A stretch of 64,000 nt of DNA. It comes from Brachionus rotundiformis (lineage: Eukaryota; Rotifera; Eurotatoria; Ploima; Brachionidae). A program made the translations under genes and the position numbers. Below, in pieces: positions 47,001 through 57,331 of this stretch; the first letter of the stretch is position 1, and every line of letters begins with the position of its first letter. The notes under the pieces are model-generated. The model was not told the DNA's origin. It was given only the letters and a program-made list of their open reading frames with translations, and ran no database searches. The stretch covers positions 186,001 to 250,000 of the forward strand of contig JAESIW010000090.1 in the NCBI GenBank assembly GCA_016802295.1, given 5' to 3'.

Positions 47001-50000
47001 ACTTTGAACAACTTGCTTGTAATTCAATCAAAAATATTCTTTATACGAGTTATTTATTTTTAAAAAGTAATTAATGAATCATGAGTGGTTGTCTGATACA
47101 ATTTTGTAAAATTCAAAACAAATTCAATCAAGTCAATTGGTATTATGATCCAGCGTTTAGTGCTTCAGTGAATTATGAAGGTCCAAGTGGAGGAGTAAGG
47201 AGAGCTAAGCATCGAATTCGCTCGGAACTAACAAAATGTGAAGCAAGGAAAAACTTCCTATCTAACAGAATAGCGTTACCTTCATCGGTTGTCACAGCGA
47301 ATTAAATCAACCAATTCAAAAAAGTCTTTAATTTAGTTAACCTAAGTTGACCGTAGAATTAACGATATTAATGACTGTATATATAATATAAATATTAATT
47401 TTTCTACTTATTAATTGTACACATTTAATTAAAACAAATTTTCTTTTGATCATATTTCAAACATGTGGGCTGAAAAGAAGGCTCCGCCATTCGGAGCTGT
47501 CCTGGAAAAACTTTTCCCAGATTATTTTTAAGTAGATAAAAATTTCGTTTACTGTAAAATAAGAAAAAATAACTCAGAAGCTGGACAAAATCTTAATAAT
47601 TAAAAAGTAAAGTTTCATATTAAAAAGTTAGCTATCTGTAAAGAAAAAAATTTCACGGTCAATTAATTAATTCCAGGCACAATCATTAATTATTTAACAT
47701 TAATTATCGAACTAGTAATTAAAAAAAAATAGCCAATTCAATTTAAGATACCGTAAACTCTTGTTTACTACCTCATGGGGTTCAAAAAAAAAGGTGGGGG
47801 GGTTGTAATTTAAAAAGTAAATTTCTAGTATAGGTATTTTAAGATTGGAAAAATTAGAAACCCGGGGTAAAAAAAAATTATTTATAATAATTTAAATGGG
47901 CTTATAATGAAAATTTCAAATTTTTTGAAAAAAAATTCGATTCTTCACAGAAAAAATAGAAAAAAGTACTAAAATAATTGATTAATTTTTGATGAGCTTA
48001 CAAATTGAAAAATTAAATGAAAAAAATTTTTAATTTATTTCCATTTCCGACTCATCATCATCGTCAGCACCTAAATTCTTCGCCTTAACCAGAACCTTTA
48101 CATCTTGTGGATCGTGTATTATTTTGAAAATTTCAATCCCATGAGACTATAAAAAATTTTTTTATAATACACACTGGGGCTATGATGAAATTCAGCTAAA
48201 CTTCATATAAGTATTTCAAAGTTTTTTAAATTAAAATCTCGGGGTTATAACTAAACTTTTTTTGAAAAACCCAGGGCTTCTAGTATATATTATGGTGGTG
48301 GGGCAATAGCTAAAACCATACTTGTACCCCGGGGTAGTAAACAAGAGTTTACGGTATTTAAGAAAAACTGACCTTTGCTTTATCGCCTTTAGACTGTAAG
48401 ATAGCGTCAAATTTGACAAAGCCTCTGGATATCATTTCTGAATTGAAAACACCTTCATCTATTGAGTCAGCTTTTTCGTTTATGTAAAACAGCTCCCCCC
48501 ATCTATGGTGTGCTTCGTGGCCTGGCAAGCGGTAAATAGTACCAAAATCAACCTCAAATTTTCCAACTAGCTGGTCCGAATAGAGAAATTTTTTAAAATA
48601 AACTGATATTGATATTTTATAATTGAATGCTTTTTGATATTGTTGGCACTCAATTCTGGCAATAAATGTTTCGTCATCATCTGTAAAGTGCAAATTAGAA
48701 ATACTTTTATCTTTGGTGCGAAATTTTTGGTCGCCAATGTGTACAATGCAATAAACAGTTTCCTCAAGGCCTAGCATTAACTTAAGCTCTATTATTCTGA
48801 CTCTAATCTGCCAGCTGTATATCTTCTCGGTCCATTCGGTGTAAAAAATTTGACTCAACAAATTGGGCAAATAGAATTCATTAGTGTACATTGACTCATT
48901 GGGACTATGGCTCAGGCTGTTTTTGATTACTGACTTTTTGAATTTATCTTTTTGTTCATTGTTAAGTTCGTAGGACATTATTAAGTTCAGCGCTAGATTA
49001 AGTGTTGATGGACATTGGTTTACATCTTGCAGCCATGAGCGGACCGACTCGTCGGTCAGATCCGACACGTAAATTGCCAATCTTCTTTTAAAATAATTTA
49101 ATAAATATGGTCAAGGCCTGAACTGGATAAGATTCTAGGAAAGTTTATTTTATCAAGACCAAAATGAATCAGAGTACTGTGCAGATAAAAATATGTGTAA
49201 AAATTTTTACACTCATAATGGTTCAGTTATTTTTTTTAATTTTTACTAATAGTTCTTCATAATAGTTACAAACACCAAACCGAATCCCTAGACCAAGGCT
49301 CCGCTCTCGACCCCTTCAGATTTTGAAATAAAGATTAAATTAACTACAAATTACATAAATTAAATAAATTTTTGCCAAAATAAAGTTAAATAAGTCTTCT
49401 TTAAAAAGAAATTCATGAATCATGCGTGGTTATCTGATACAATTTTATAAAATTCAAAACAAATTCAATCAAGTCAATTGGTATAATGATCCAGCGTTTA
49501 GTGCTTCAGTGAATTATGAAGTACAAAAAGTACTAAAAGTAAAAGGGTCTAGAAATAAAAAGATACCGTAAATTACATAAAGGAAAATATATCTTTAATA
49601 TTTAAATCTCACTGTCTATCCATGTTCAAGCTAGCAACTTGTTCATTCTTTAAGGCTTATACAGTCACTCTCAATTTTTTCCATATCTTTTTTTAATGAA
49701 ACTTAATAAAATAGAATTGAGTCTTAAAAATTTATTTTAAAAAATGATTCTCAATATTATTAACTCTTTCCTTCAGATTGATGTAAAATAAATGGTAATT
49801 AGATTTATCACTCAGACGACCATGAATAAGTAAATCAAGAAATTCTGCTCAAAAATCTGCACACACATCAAAAGTTCTTTTGAATTCGATCGTTTCAATT
49901 CAAACTTGAATAACTTTTTTACCTTAAGGTATAATTTAGTTCTGTAAAATGCAGAAATCAGTCCTAAGACCACATTCAGTACACTTTTAAATAGTTTGGG

Positions 50001-51819
50001 CATTTTTATTCTTAAATTAATTAAATAAAACTAGGAAAAAGATTTTGGAATATTGAAAAAAAATTTTAATCAGTTTTTTTGAATATGTATGCATAGTTTA
50101 TAAAAAAATTTAAATTTTATATGAAAAAAAGTAAAAAAAAGCATTTTTTTGTTTTTCATATTTTAATTCTACTTTTTCAGTCAATTTTTGCCATAACATC
50201 ATTAAAATTTGTATCTAAGTAGATCTTTAGATGCCAAATACGAATTTGGACTTGATATTTTGAAATTCGGTTCGGGATATTCTTTAAAAAAAACGTCAAA
50301 GTACAAAAACTAACAAAAACTTTGATTTAAAATATCTCACTCATAACAAAAACTTAAATTTTGATAATGCACTATAACTAGACTTCATGCTCTTTCATAA
50401 TTGCATTTGATGTATTTTGTCGAGTGTTCAGTTTTTGAGATTTCTTGCTCAGAAAAAATGTATTTTTTAAGTATCTCTACTTTGACTGCGTATATCTCAG
50501 GAATGAGACAATTTGGAAAAAAAATAAAATCATATTTTTAACACACAAAAACTCTATTTTATTAGCACGCGTAAACAAGGTCAATATCTTGATGTGAAAA
50601 TACGTGCAAACCGTCCTTTTTCCTTGAGGTAAAAAAGCTATTCAAGTTTTTCCGAATTAAAAGGAACTTCACAACCCCATTAATCTCTAAATAAAATTTT
50701 TTTCTAATAATATAAATTTAGTTGTTCCAAATTTCTTCTAAATTACTTTTTTGCACATTAATTTTTGCACTTTAAATTTTTCCTTACTTGTTCTATGGTA
50801 TTTAATTTAATAAATGTTTAAACTAAACTAAAGCTTTAATTTAACCGACCTAAACAAAGAATCAGGAAGTACTAGTCTACAACATTTAACATTTTATCTT
50901 TACTCTCATTTACACATTGACTTTTTACACATATTTTTATCAGTATTATAAGAATATAACTTTAAATTAATAATAGTTTAATATGTATAAATAATATTTT
51001 GATGTGATAAAACTATAGATATATTTACTTAGAGAAATTAAAGTCATTTTCAGTTAGATTAAACTTGTTCAAAGCAAATTCCCCCGTTTTAAGCACACTG
51101 CGAATGTAATCACTGGCTGTTGATTGATTTAATGGATGGTTGATTATGTTACAAGAGTTATTCTGGAATGGATAAATCTCCGAGTCGAGATCTGGCAGGG
51201 TTTTGTTGCTCTCAGCTGTTTCATAGCTCAAATCGAACGAGATTTTTTTCTTCAATGTCTTGTTGGTATTCGGCTCGGTGAGGTAGTCATCTATGTGAAT
51301 CTTGGACTGGGCGCACAGATCATCCTTTTTGCTTAGAAGAAAATCCAACAGCATTGTGTACTTGGCGAAAGGCCTTTAAGACAAAAAAAATTACATCACA
51401 CTGTATTGCTTTTCTAGAATAAAATTAAAATTGCAAAACTAAATTAACATTTTCGCATAAAATCAAGACTTGGTTTCCATGCAATGCACTGACCAAGAAA
51501 ATTTAAATTTTTACCTTGTTGCCAATTTAGTTGATTTAAAGCATAAAATTTCCATTTTGTCTCCAAATTGAATTGGTTTGTTGCTAATTTTGAACACAAT
51601 CCGGTTTGATTCACTCGGCTCGTTTGTAAGGTTAATTCTTTTACCATTTGAGCTAATAAAGAAAATTTTGAGCCGACACTCAATGAGGCTATACTTGCTG
51701 GCCGGTATTAGGTTCAAATTTTGTATTAGACTTTTGTCATTTGCATTTGACAGTATACTTTTGGACAAACTAATGGAATTCTCTTGGTACAAGCTTCGTA
51801 TGCGGATTGTCAATGACAT
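38082..51819 (-). CDS. OTOF-like: Otoferlin-like (type II) ferlin
   Basis: Thirteen exons on the minus strand: 51819-51515, 51373-51029, 49084-48373, 46559-46513, 45658-45415, 45351-43935, 42574-42312, 42260-41967, 41915-41492, 41437-41129, 41071-40633, 39552-38317, 38259-38082. They total 6213 nt and 2070 residues with every phase matching. Visible in order: C2A, C2B (ends with the FGTIYRLPGHEAHHRW block), an acidic linker, C2C (FAGLT..RPDWNHSIEF), FerA/FerB helices with WFLFNDQKVG and RLFAWMGTSDQ, C2D (GESDPFARISLYNQS), C2E-like, C2F (GEKKSDIYIKGFLC, DADNFSSDD), and a C-terminal anchor (IILVVFICILIFGFIVF). There is no DysF domain, which separates otoferlin from dysferlin/myoferlin. Ferlins are calcium-dependent membrane-fusion factors. 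Exons 3 and 10 have alternative acceptors 3 bp apart, and exon 10 also has two possible donors 3 bp apart. Confidence 0.88.
42575..43934. other. Ferlin intron with 5S-like fragment
   Basis: A 1.36-kb AT-rich intron between the FerB/C2D-side exons. Apart from the 5S-like fragment near 43330 nothing was recognised. Confidence 0.5.
43328..43372 (+). pseudogene. 5S rRNA-like 3'-half fragment
   Basis: AAAACTTCGATGGGAGACTA followed by CTTGGGACCTCGCCATGTTGG closely follows the 3' half of animal 5S rRNA (pattern GUACUUGGAUGGGAGACC..CUGGGAAUACC). The 5' half and first promoter element are not visible. It could be a 5S pseudogene or the relic of a 5S-derived SINE. It sits in a ferlin intron. Confidence 0.35.
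46698..46745 (+). mobile_element. Solo LINE 3' tail motif
   Basis: AAGGAGCTTGGGCTCGATAC followed by AGATAAGCAAACAAATAAAA matches the reversed tail at 10565-10618. In ferlin intron 45659-46512 or its flank; no coding part remains. Confidence 0.35.
47078..47305 (+). mobile_element. LINE RT C-terminal fragment (family also at 49413)
   Basis: An open frame with GCLIQFCKIQNKFNQVNW, then CEARKNFLSNRIALPSSVV and a stop. It matches the R.DLIQ..K...NQVNW...R.NFFSNR..WN.LPSSVV pattern at the end of CR1/Jockey-like LINEs, with a few residues deleted before ALPSSVV. It is antisense to the ferlin gene, in its intron 46560-48372. Confidence 0.65.
47749..48356. mobile_element. pogo/mariner-like element with TA duplication
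   Basis: Element 47751-48354 begins CCGTAAACTCTTGTTTACTA and ends with its exact reverse complement; the inverted repeat is at least 22 bp. TA flanks both sides (47749-47750 and 48355-48356). The subterminal zones carry repeated GGGGYTATRAYTAAA-like units. In the middle, on the minus strand, an open frame (48146-48030) ends in ADDDDESEMEIN and a stop, possibly the acidic C-terminus of a lost transposase. Its right end lies 17 bp inside ferlin intron 3, counted from the donor after 48373. I first considered the inner frame a ferlin exon but it has no donor. Confidence 0.65.
49413..49521 (+). mobile_element. LINE RT C-terminal fragment, second copy
   Basis: Close DNA match to 47078-47180 (TGATACAATTTTATAAAATT; GATCCAGCGTTTAGTGCTTC), reading GYLIQFYKIQNKFNQVNWYN before it is cut off. 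It is in ferlin intron 49085-51028. Confidence 0.6.
49872..50669. repeat. Possible transposon with inverted ends
   Basis: The left end AAGTTCTTTTGAATTCG and AACTTGAATAACTTTTTTAC recur reversed at the right end (AAGTTCCTTTTAATTCGG, AACTTGAATAGCTTTTTTAC). The roughly 800-bp interior is non-coding. Part of the left arm resembles the family-2 MITE (TTGAATAACTTTTTT..TTCTGTAAAATGCAGAA). No target duplication found. Confidence 0.4.
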
Positions 51820-54361
51820 TTTAAAAATATATTTATAAAAAAGCTACTAAGGTTGTTGTCGCTAAATAAAGTTACATAATATATTTTACCTTTTATTTCT
51901 AGTTATCAATTTAGTGAATGAACTTAAATTAGAATAATTTTTTTTGTTAAAGGTAAATTATTTCTAGTTTGACTAAATTTTACTTTCCATTAATTTTCTA
52001 ATTTATTGCTTTTAAATATTTGGCTATAAACTGACGTTTGACACTTGAGCAATTCAAATTTAGCCAAAATTGATTTAACCTAATTGCAAATTAATTTAAT
52101 TTAAGTATTTTAGGATTTTAATTAACTATTTCTTAAATTGTACTTTGGAATATTCCAAAGGTAGTTTTAATCATTTGATTTCTCTATTGGCTTTAGGCTT
52201 GGAAAGTTTCAGCTGACAATCATGAAGTCTCAATGCCTAAAGATACAATCAATATCTGAATAAGATAAAACTCGTGTGAGTTGACAGTTTGTCCTAAGAA
52301 TTGGTACCACTAAGGGATTATTTCGTGAATTCATTTTTTACCTGAATTTAAAAGTGTATTTAAGTTTAAAAAGCAAAATTATTAATTAGAATTGTATTAT
52401 TTAAAGATAAAAATAAATTGAAGAAAAAATTATTAATCCAAAGCTTTAAAATTTAATTTTTTTAAATTTAAATTTAAAAATGTATTCATGAAATTAAGAT
52501 CTTGCTATTAGAAAGAGTCAAAGATAATTTTAATTTTGGTTGACTTTAGTTCTACCAAGAGTGATAGGCTTTAATGAAAAAATTAAATGATTAACTAATT
52601 TAGATAATAAGAAATTGTAGCTTAGCGACATGACCAGACTATAAATGTATCAAATATCTACTAATCTCAAGAGCTCTTTTTTAAACTGAATTCTTAACTG
52701 ATTGTCGGCCTACATTGACGATACTAGTCATTGAATGAACAATTATAATATTTATAAATATATAAAAATAGATAATATTTCTTTTGTTTAAATTTAAATT
52801 TAAAACAAAAGTTGTATGAATAAAATTAATTTTTATTTAGACAAAAATTTAATTGTTACAAGACAATTCTATTATTTTTATTAAATAATATTCACCTCGA
52901 GGGTATTCAAAAATGGCACTAAATTTCTACTTCACCAAATAATTATTAAATACTTCACCAAAATAAATCACCAAAAAAATATTAAAAAATGAACCAAATA
53001 AATATATTTTTCACCAAAACAATTTTATTTCACCAAAAAAAATATTATTTTTTCACCAAATTTATTAATTGTTTTAAATCAAAAAAATATTTATTTCAAC
53101 CAAAATAAAAGTTTTTATCACCAATAATAATACAAATATAACCAAAAAATAATTACTGAATTATCAAGGCTTGTTTTGCCTTTGCAGGTCTTCCAGGTTT
53201 TCTCTTTTCGTCGATAGGAATATTTTTCGCTGATAGTGGTATTTCACATTCAGGAATATTTAGAATTTTTGATATACCAATTAAGTGCTTGCAAATGTTA
53301 TTCTTGATGTACCATCTACATGAACATTTTCCGTTCTTGAAATCGACTATACTACATCATCACTAGTATCTTGATAAACAAGTACGTTTTCACTTGATGA
53401 CGATACTGTGTTATCTTGAATCACCGTTGTTGCCATCGTATCGATTGAGTTTCAATTGATTTTTTAAGGATTTGTAGTAAAATTACAAAACGAAAAATAC
53501 TTTTTATAATATTTTTGGTGAATAAAAAATTGAATTGGTGAAATATAAATTAATTAGGTTAAATTAAGATTAATCTTGTTTAGAAAACTATTTTGAAATG
53601 GTGGTTTGATTTGCACAGGTAATTGTGATTTTTTGGTGTCAATTAAGAATAGATTTGCGACAAAAAACACCAATTAGGTGTTAAATTTTGGTAATCGAGT
53701 TTCGCCTTAGATTATATTTTTTTGGTGATATTCTTTATTATTTTGGTGAATAAAAAAAATATTATTGGTGAACGATAATTGTATGCCTTCAAAAATTTCC
53801 GTAATTCTTGCTGAGAAAATCATGTCAAATCATTACCAAACATTATGCATTCCGGACAAAAGAAAAACATTAGGTTTTAAAAAAATAATCTAAAATTAGC
53901 TGTCATATGGCATAGTATTCATGATTTACCATAATTTAAAAAGCAAAATTATCAATTAAAATTCTATTATTAAAGTATTGATAGGAAAATTAAAATTAAA
54001 CTATGAATAAAAAACAGTTTTTAATTAAAAAAAGTTTATTTAAGATAAAAAATAATATCAAAGTTTAATTGATCAAATATTTTGGTATTTTCTTTAATTG
54101 CACCAAAATAGCTAATAAATCAAGAACCATTTTGTATCTAAATTTTTTTATTCTTTATCTATCTCTATTTGTTACTTTCTTAAAAGTATTCAAAGACTCA
54201 AATAATAAGCTAAATTTGATTCATTGTAACATTAAATGGAGTGAGACTTTTGAACAAAACTTTTTCTTTTCTTGATGCTTTTGTGTACATGGTCCAAATA
54301 AAATCTAATAATAAAAATAACATGTTTTTAAATTTTTATTAATTTTTTTTTATTTAAAAAA
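51820..54361. other. Divergent intergenic region, ferlin / deacetylase-like
   Basis: 2.5 kb between two genes transcribed away from each other. It holds the Mutator-like element at 52915-53787. The rest is very AT-rich, with no motif I can assign. Confidence 0.5.
52906..53796 (-). mobile_element. Mutator-like transposon remnant with SWIM zinc-finger end
   Basis: Element 52915-53787, 873 bp, flanked by the exact 9-bp duplication TTCAAAAAT (52906-52914, 53788-53796). Termini GGCACTAAATTTCTACTTCACC-like and its reversed partner GGCATACAATTATCGTTCACC form imperfect inverted repeats. Both subterminal zones are packed with TTCACCAAA units in opposite orientations. The minus strand holds a broken frame from an ATG at 53436 to a stop at 53153. 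Its first part reads MATTVIQDNTVSSSSE. After a frame break the second part has CSCRWYIKNNICKHLIG, the CxC...CxH signature of a SWIM zinc finger, and then KRKPGRPAKAKQAL. SWIM fingers are typical of Mutator-like transposase C-termini. The catalytic DDE core is deleted. Confidence 0.75.
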
Positions 54362-55741
54362 ATGAAGTATTTGATTTTAGTTTTTAGCTTTCTAATTTGC
54401 AACCTGCCAGGCCATGATTTTACGGCCAAAGAGATGGTAAAACATGAAAAGATAGAAGAATGTAGCTTTTTGAATTGTCGACTTCCTCTGTGCAAATGTT
54501 CGAATGTAGAGCGGCCCATGTCCGTTCATTTTGCCGACACTCCGATGATGGTCGGCCTCTCATTCAACGGAGTTCTAACATCATTCCATTCCAAGTACAT
54601 CAGAAAGATTCTCAACCCATTGTTCAAAAATCCCAATGGATGTCCCATTCAGGCGACTTTCTTCCTGTCCGATACCGGAAATGGAACAACTGACTACTGC
54701 TTTGCTCAAACCTTGTTCAATAACAACAATGAAATAGGAGTTGGTTCTGGCAAGTACAATTGTCCATACACCGACTGTGATTCATTGGGTCAGTATTTTC
54801 GAAAATGGAAGTCTGACACTGCTGAGGAGAACATCCTGAAGCAAAAAAAGAACATAGCCAACAAATCAAGAATAAACAAGTCTTTTCTTAGGGGATTTAG
54901 GTTGCCATTATTGGACGACAATGGCAATGCTCACTTTAAAGCTTTGAAAAAATTTGGCTTCAAATACGACTCGTCAGTGATTGTAAAAGCCGATGATGTG
55001 AGACGCCAAAATGGACTTAGATTCTGGCCGCACACAATGGACTTTCCGGCAAATTATTCATGCAGTACTTGTCCTACTAAAAAATCGCTTTGCCATAACC
55101 AAAAGAACTGCTCAATGAGCTCTGTATGGATTGTACCATTGCATTTTTTGAATATTGAAGGCAAGCATCCTTGTCCAACTCTTATCAGAGATGACATAGC
55201 TGATAATAGATTGGAAACTCAGAGCTGTTTGCCAAGAGAATCGATAAACAGTTCTATACTGAATGACTTTCTGGTTGATAGTTTTAAGAGACATTATACA
55301 ACCAATAAGGCACCGTTCATAATTAATATAGAGTTAAGTTGGTTTGATAAATTTGGTGACGTGTTGACCAAAGCATTGGTTGATTTTGTGAGCAAGGCTA
55401 CAACAGTAAAAGAGGATGGATTAGTTAAAAATAAAGATGTGTATTTTTTGAGCATAGCTAGGATTCTGGAATGGATCGAATACCCTGCACCATTGAATGT
55501 AATAGCCAACAAGTGGTTGTGGGACTGTGATGATGTTCATTATGACTATGATGAAGAGTGTGATTCAATTAAGAAAGTGATGGAAGCAGCTAAAGAATTG
55601 GAAGAGGAAAGAAAAAGAAATCAGACTGCTAGGCTTGAGCTGCATACAGAAACTTTATTTAAAAATGGAATTTTAACAACAGTGATAGCTGTATTTTTAT
55701 TTTCAATAATTTTTACATTCTTGTATGATAAATATAGTTAA
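54362..55741 (+). CDS. Chitin-deacetylase-like protein lacking catalytic residues, membrane-anchored
   Basis: Single exon, 459 residues. A signal peptide (MKYLILVFSFLICNL) is followed by a Cys-rich segment and a polysaccharide-deacetylase (NodB, CE4) domain from about 60. Recognisable blocks: PMMVGLSFNGV, NPNGCPIQATFFLSD, EIGVGSG, GFRLPLLDDNGN, KYDSSVIVK and RFWPHTMDFP, in the order of animal chitin deacetylases. The metal-binding TFDD motif is SFNG at 67-70, and the usual HSxxH is replaced by GSGKYNC. Zinc binding and catalysis are therefore unlikely; it is probably a chitin-binding or structural relative. A hydrophobic segment near 436-455 anchors the C-terminus, with a coiled-coil-like Glu/Lys stretch before it. 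Secreted CDAs usually lack such an anchor. Confidence 0.8.
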   Translation: MKYLILVFSFLICNLPGHDFTAKEMVKHEKIEECSFLNCRLPLCKCSNVERPMSVHFADTPMMVGLSFNGVLTSFHSKYIRKILNPLFKNPNGCPIQATFFLSDTGNGTTDYCFAQTLFNNNNEIGVGSGKYNCPYTDCDSLGQYFRKWKSDTAEENILKQKKNIANKSRINKSFLRGFRLPLLDDNGNAHFKALKKFGFKYDSSVIVKADDVRRQNGLRFWPHTMDFPANYSCSTCPTKKSLCHNQKNCSMSSVWIVPLHFLNIEGKHPCPTLIRDDIADNRLETQSCLPRESINSSILNDFLVDSFKRHYTTNKAPFIINIELSWFDKFGDVLTKALVDFVSKATTVKEDGLVKNKDVYFLSIARILEWIEYPAPLNVIANKWLWDCDDVHYDYDEECDSIKKVMEAAKELEEERKRNQTARLELHTETLFKNGILTTVIAVFLFSIIFTFLYDKYS

Positions 55742-55795
55742 TTATTATTTTTTAAATTTACAAAATGATTTTTAAGCAGAATCGTTTAATTAATT

Positions 55796-57285
55796 TATAT
55801 AAATTTTTTTATACCATTTAATATATATAAATAAACAAATAAATAATAAAAAATTATTTTTTTGGTTTTAAGTCACCCTCCTCTTTTCTCAACCGGGCTT
55901 GGGACCGGCTTTGGCAGAGTTATGACGGCCAAACTTTCCCTAAGAAGCCAGTGGGACGTTCATCATAAACAGCGCCACTCATCCGAGCACTCAATGGCTG
56001 CGAACTCGACAACTATTTAGACTAGCTTGGAACCACAAACCAAGCGACTTCTCTCTCAATTGAGATAAAGTCTTAACTTAAGGCTTCCAAAGTTACGTAC
56101 TGTCTGCAGAGGGTCAGCTGTACAGCAGATTCTCGCTCCTTTCGGATTCTATACTGGGAGATGGTCGAAGCCAGCGGCGCCCTCATACGACAAGACTTGG
56201 ACAAAGACCCGTAGGCCTATGTACCCGCCATACAGCTCTTCTGCAGACTACGTGAAAGACCACACACACACATACGATGCATGTGGCTGCCACCACCCTC
56301 CTCTTTTTTCATCAGGGCTTGGGACCTGCGGATCGGCAGAGTTATGGTGACTGCTTCCATTTTTTAAAATTAGAACCTTTTTTTTGAAAAATTTTCTAAA
56401 TTTAAAAAATGAAATGAAAATAATAAAATTGCGCATCCTATTTATACCCTTCCAGCTCACCTGTACATTCGGCCCCTCTCCTCTTTGTTTGTTGACCGAA
56501 TCTTATTAATACCCTTTTGAGCCAAATTAAATAATTAAGCTAATTTAATATTTTAAGATAGTTAAAGTGACTTTTTAAAGTAAAATCCTTTATGTCTTTT
56601 CAGCTTAAATTTGAATTGACTCCTTTCCTTATTTTTTGTTAACTAATCAATAAAATGAATTGATAAATAAACTGATAAATAAGTTCTCTATATTAAATGG
56701 TGAATAAATTTAATTGATGAATAGAGTTAATACCATCATAAAATTCTTAAACTTTCAAATTTTGAGTTTGGTAAAATTTAATTAAATTTAGAATCTAATA
56801 AAGATATTGAAACTTTGGTTTAATCATTAAAAAATAATAAATAATTAAATAGAATAAAAATGACATATTTTCATACATATTAGCAAAATTTTATCAGCCA
56901 TCTAATATTTTGGTGAAAACATAGCTATTAAATTTTCTGCTGAGTTATGTAGGTCTGCGAGAAATTCTTTTCCATTTGGACTTTGAAATTGTATATTCCT
57001 TCCATACCTGTCCTTTTGTCGCCTTACCTCTTTTTTTTACCAAGTTTGTTATCTTATCAGAATCAATAATCCTTTCCCTTAGTGACTAATTAATCAAATA
57101 CAACTATTAAATTTAATCATTATTAAATATCTCTTTATATTTAAATTACTAAATTTTTAAAATTTTAATGAATATCATATGACAAAAAATTTTTATATCA
57201 AGTTCAATTAGCCGATTATTAATTAACTTTTAAAATTAAAATTACATTAAAAATATTTATTAAAATTCTAAAAATATTTTAAATT
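55796..57285 (-). mobile_element. GC-core element, copy B (inverted relative to copy C)
   Basis: Reversed version of the element seen at 25905 and 59450: the core with both CATAACTCTGCC repeats (55872-56345), then leader, TATAAATAGG box, and about 850 bp of AT-rich arm reaching to within 50 bp of the HADHB stop. About 75 bp beyond the core (55796-55870) also match the flank of copy C, so B and C descend from a duplication larger than the element alone. Confidence 0.65.
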
Positions 57286-57331
57286 TGTTAAACAAGAGGA
57301 TATTAAGTTAATCGATTAGTAAATTAATTTT

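Noticed and set aside
48030..48146. Possible extra ferlin exon with acidic sequence between C2B and C2C
   Set aside because: It lies entirely inside a TA-flanked transposon, ends in a stop, and has no convincing donor. The 46513-46559 exon supplies an acidic linker with correct phases and similarity to the otoferlin C2B-C2C linker.
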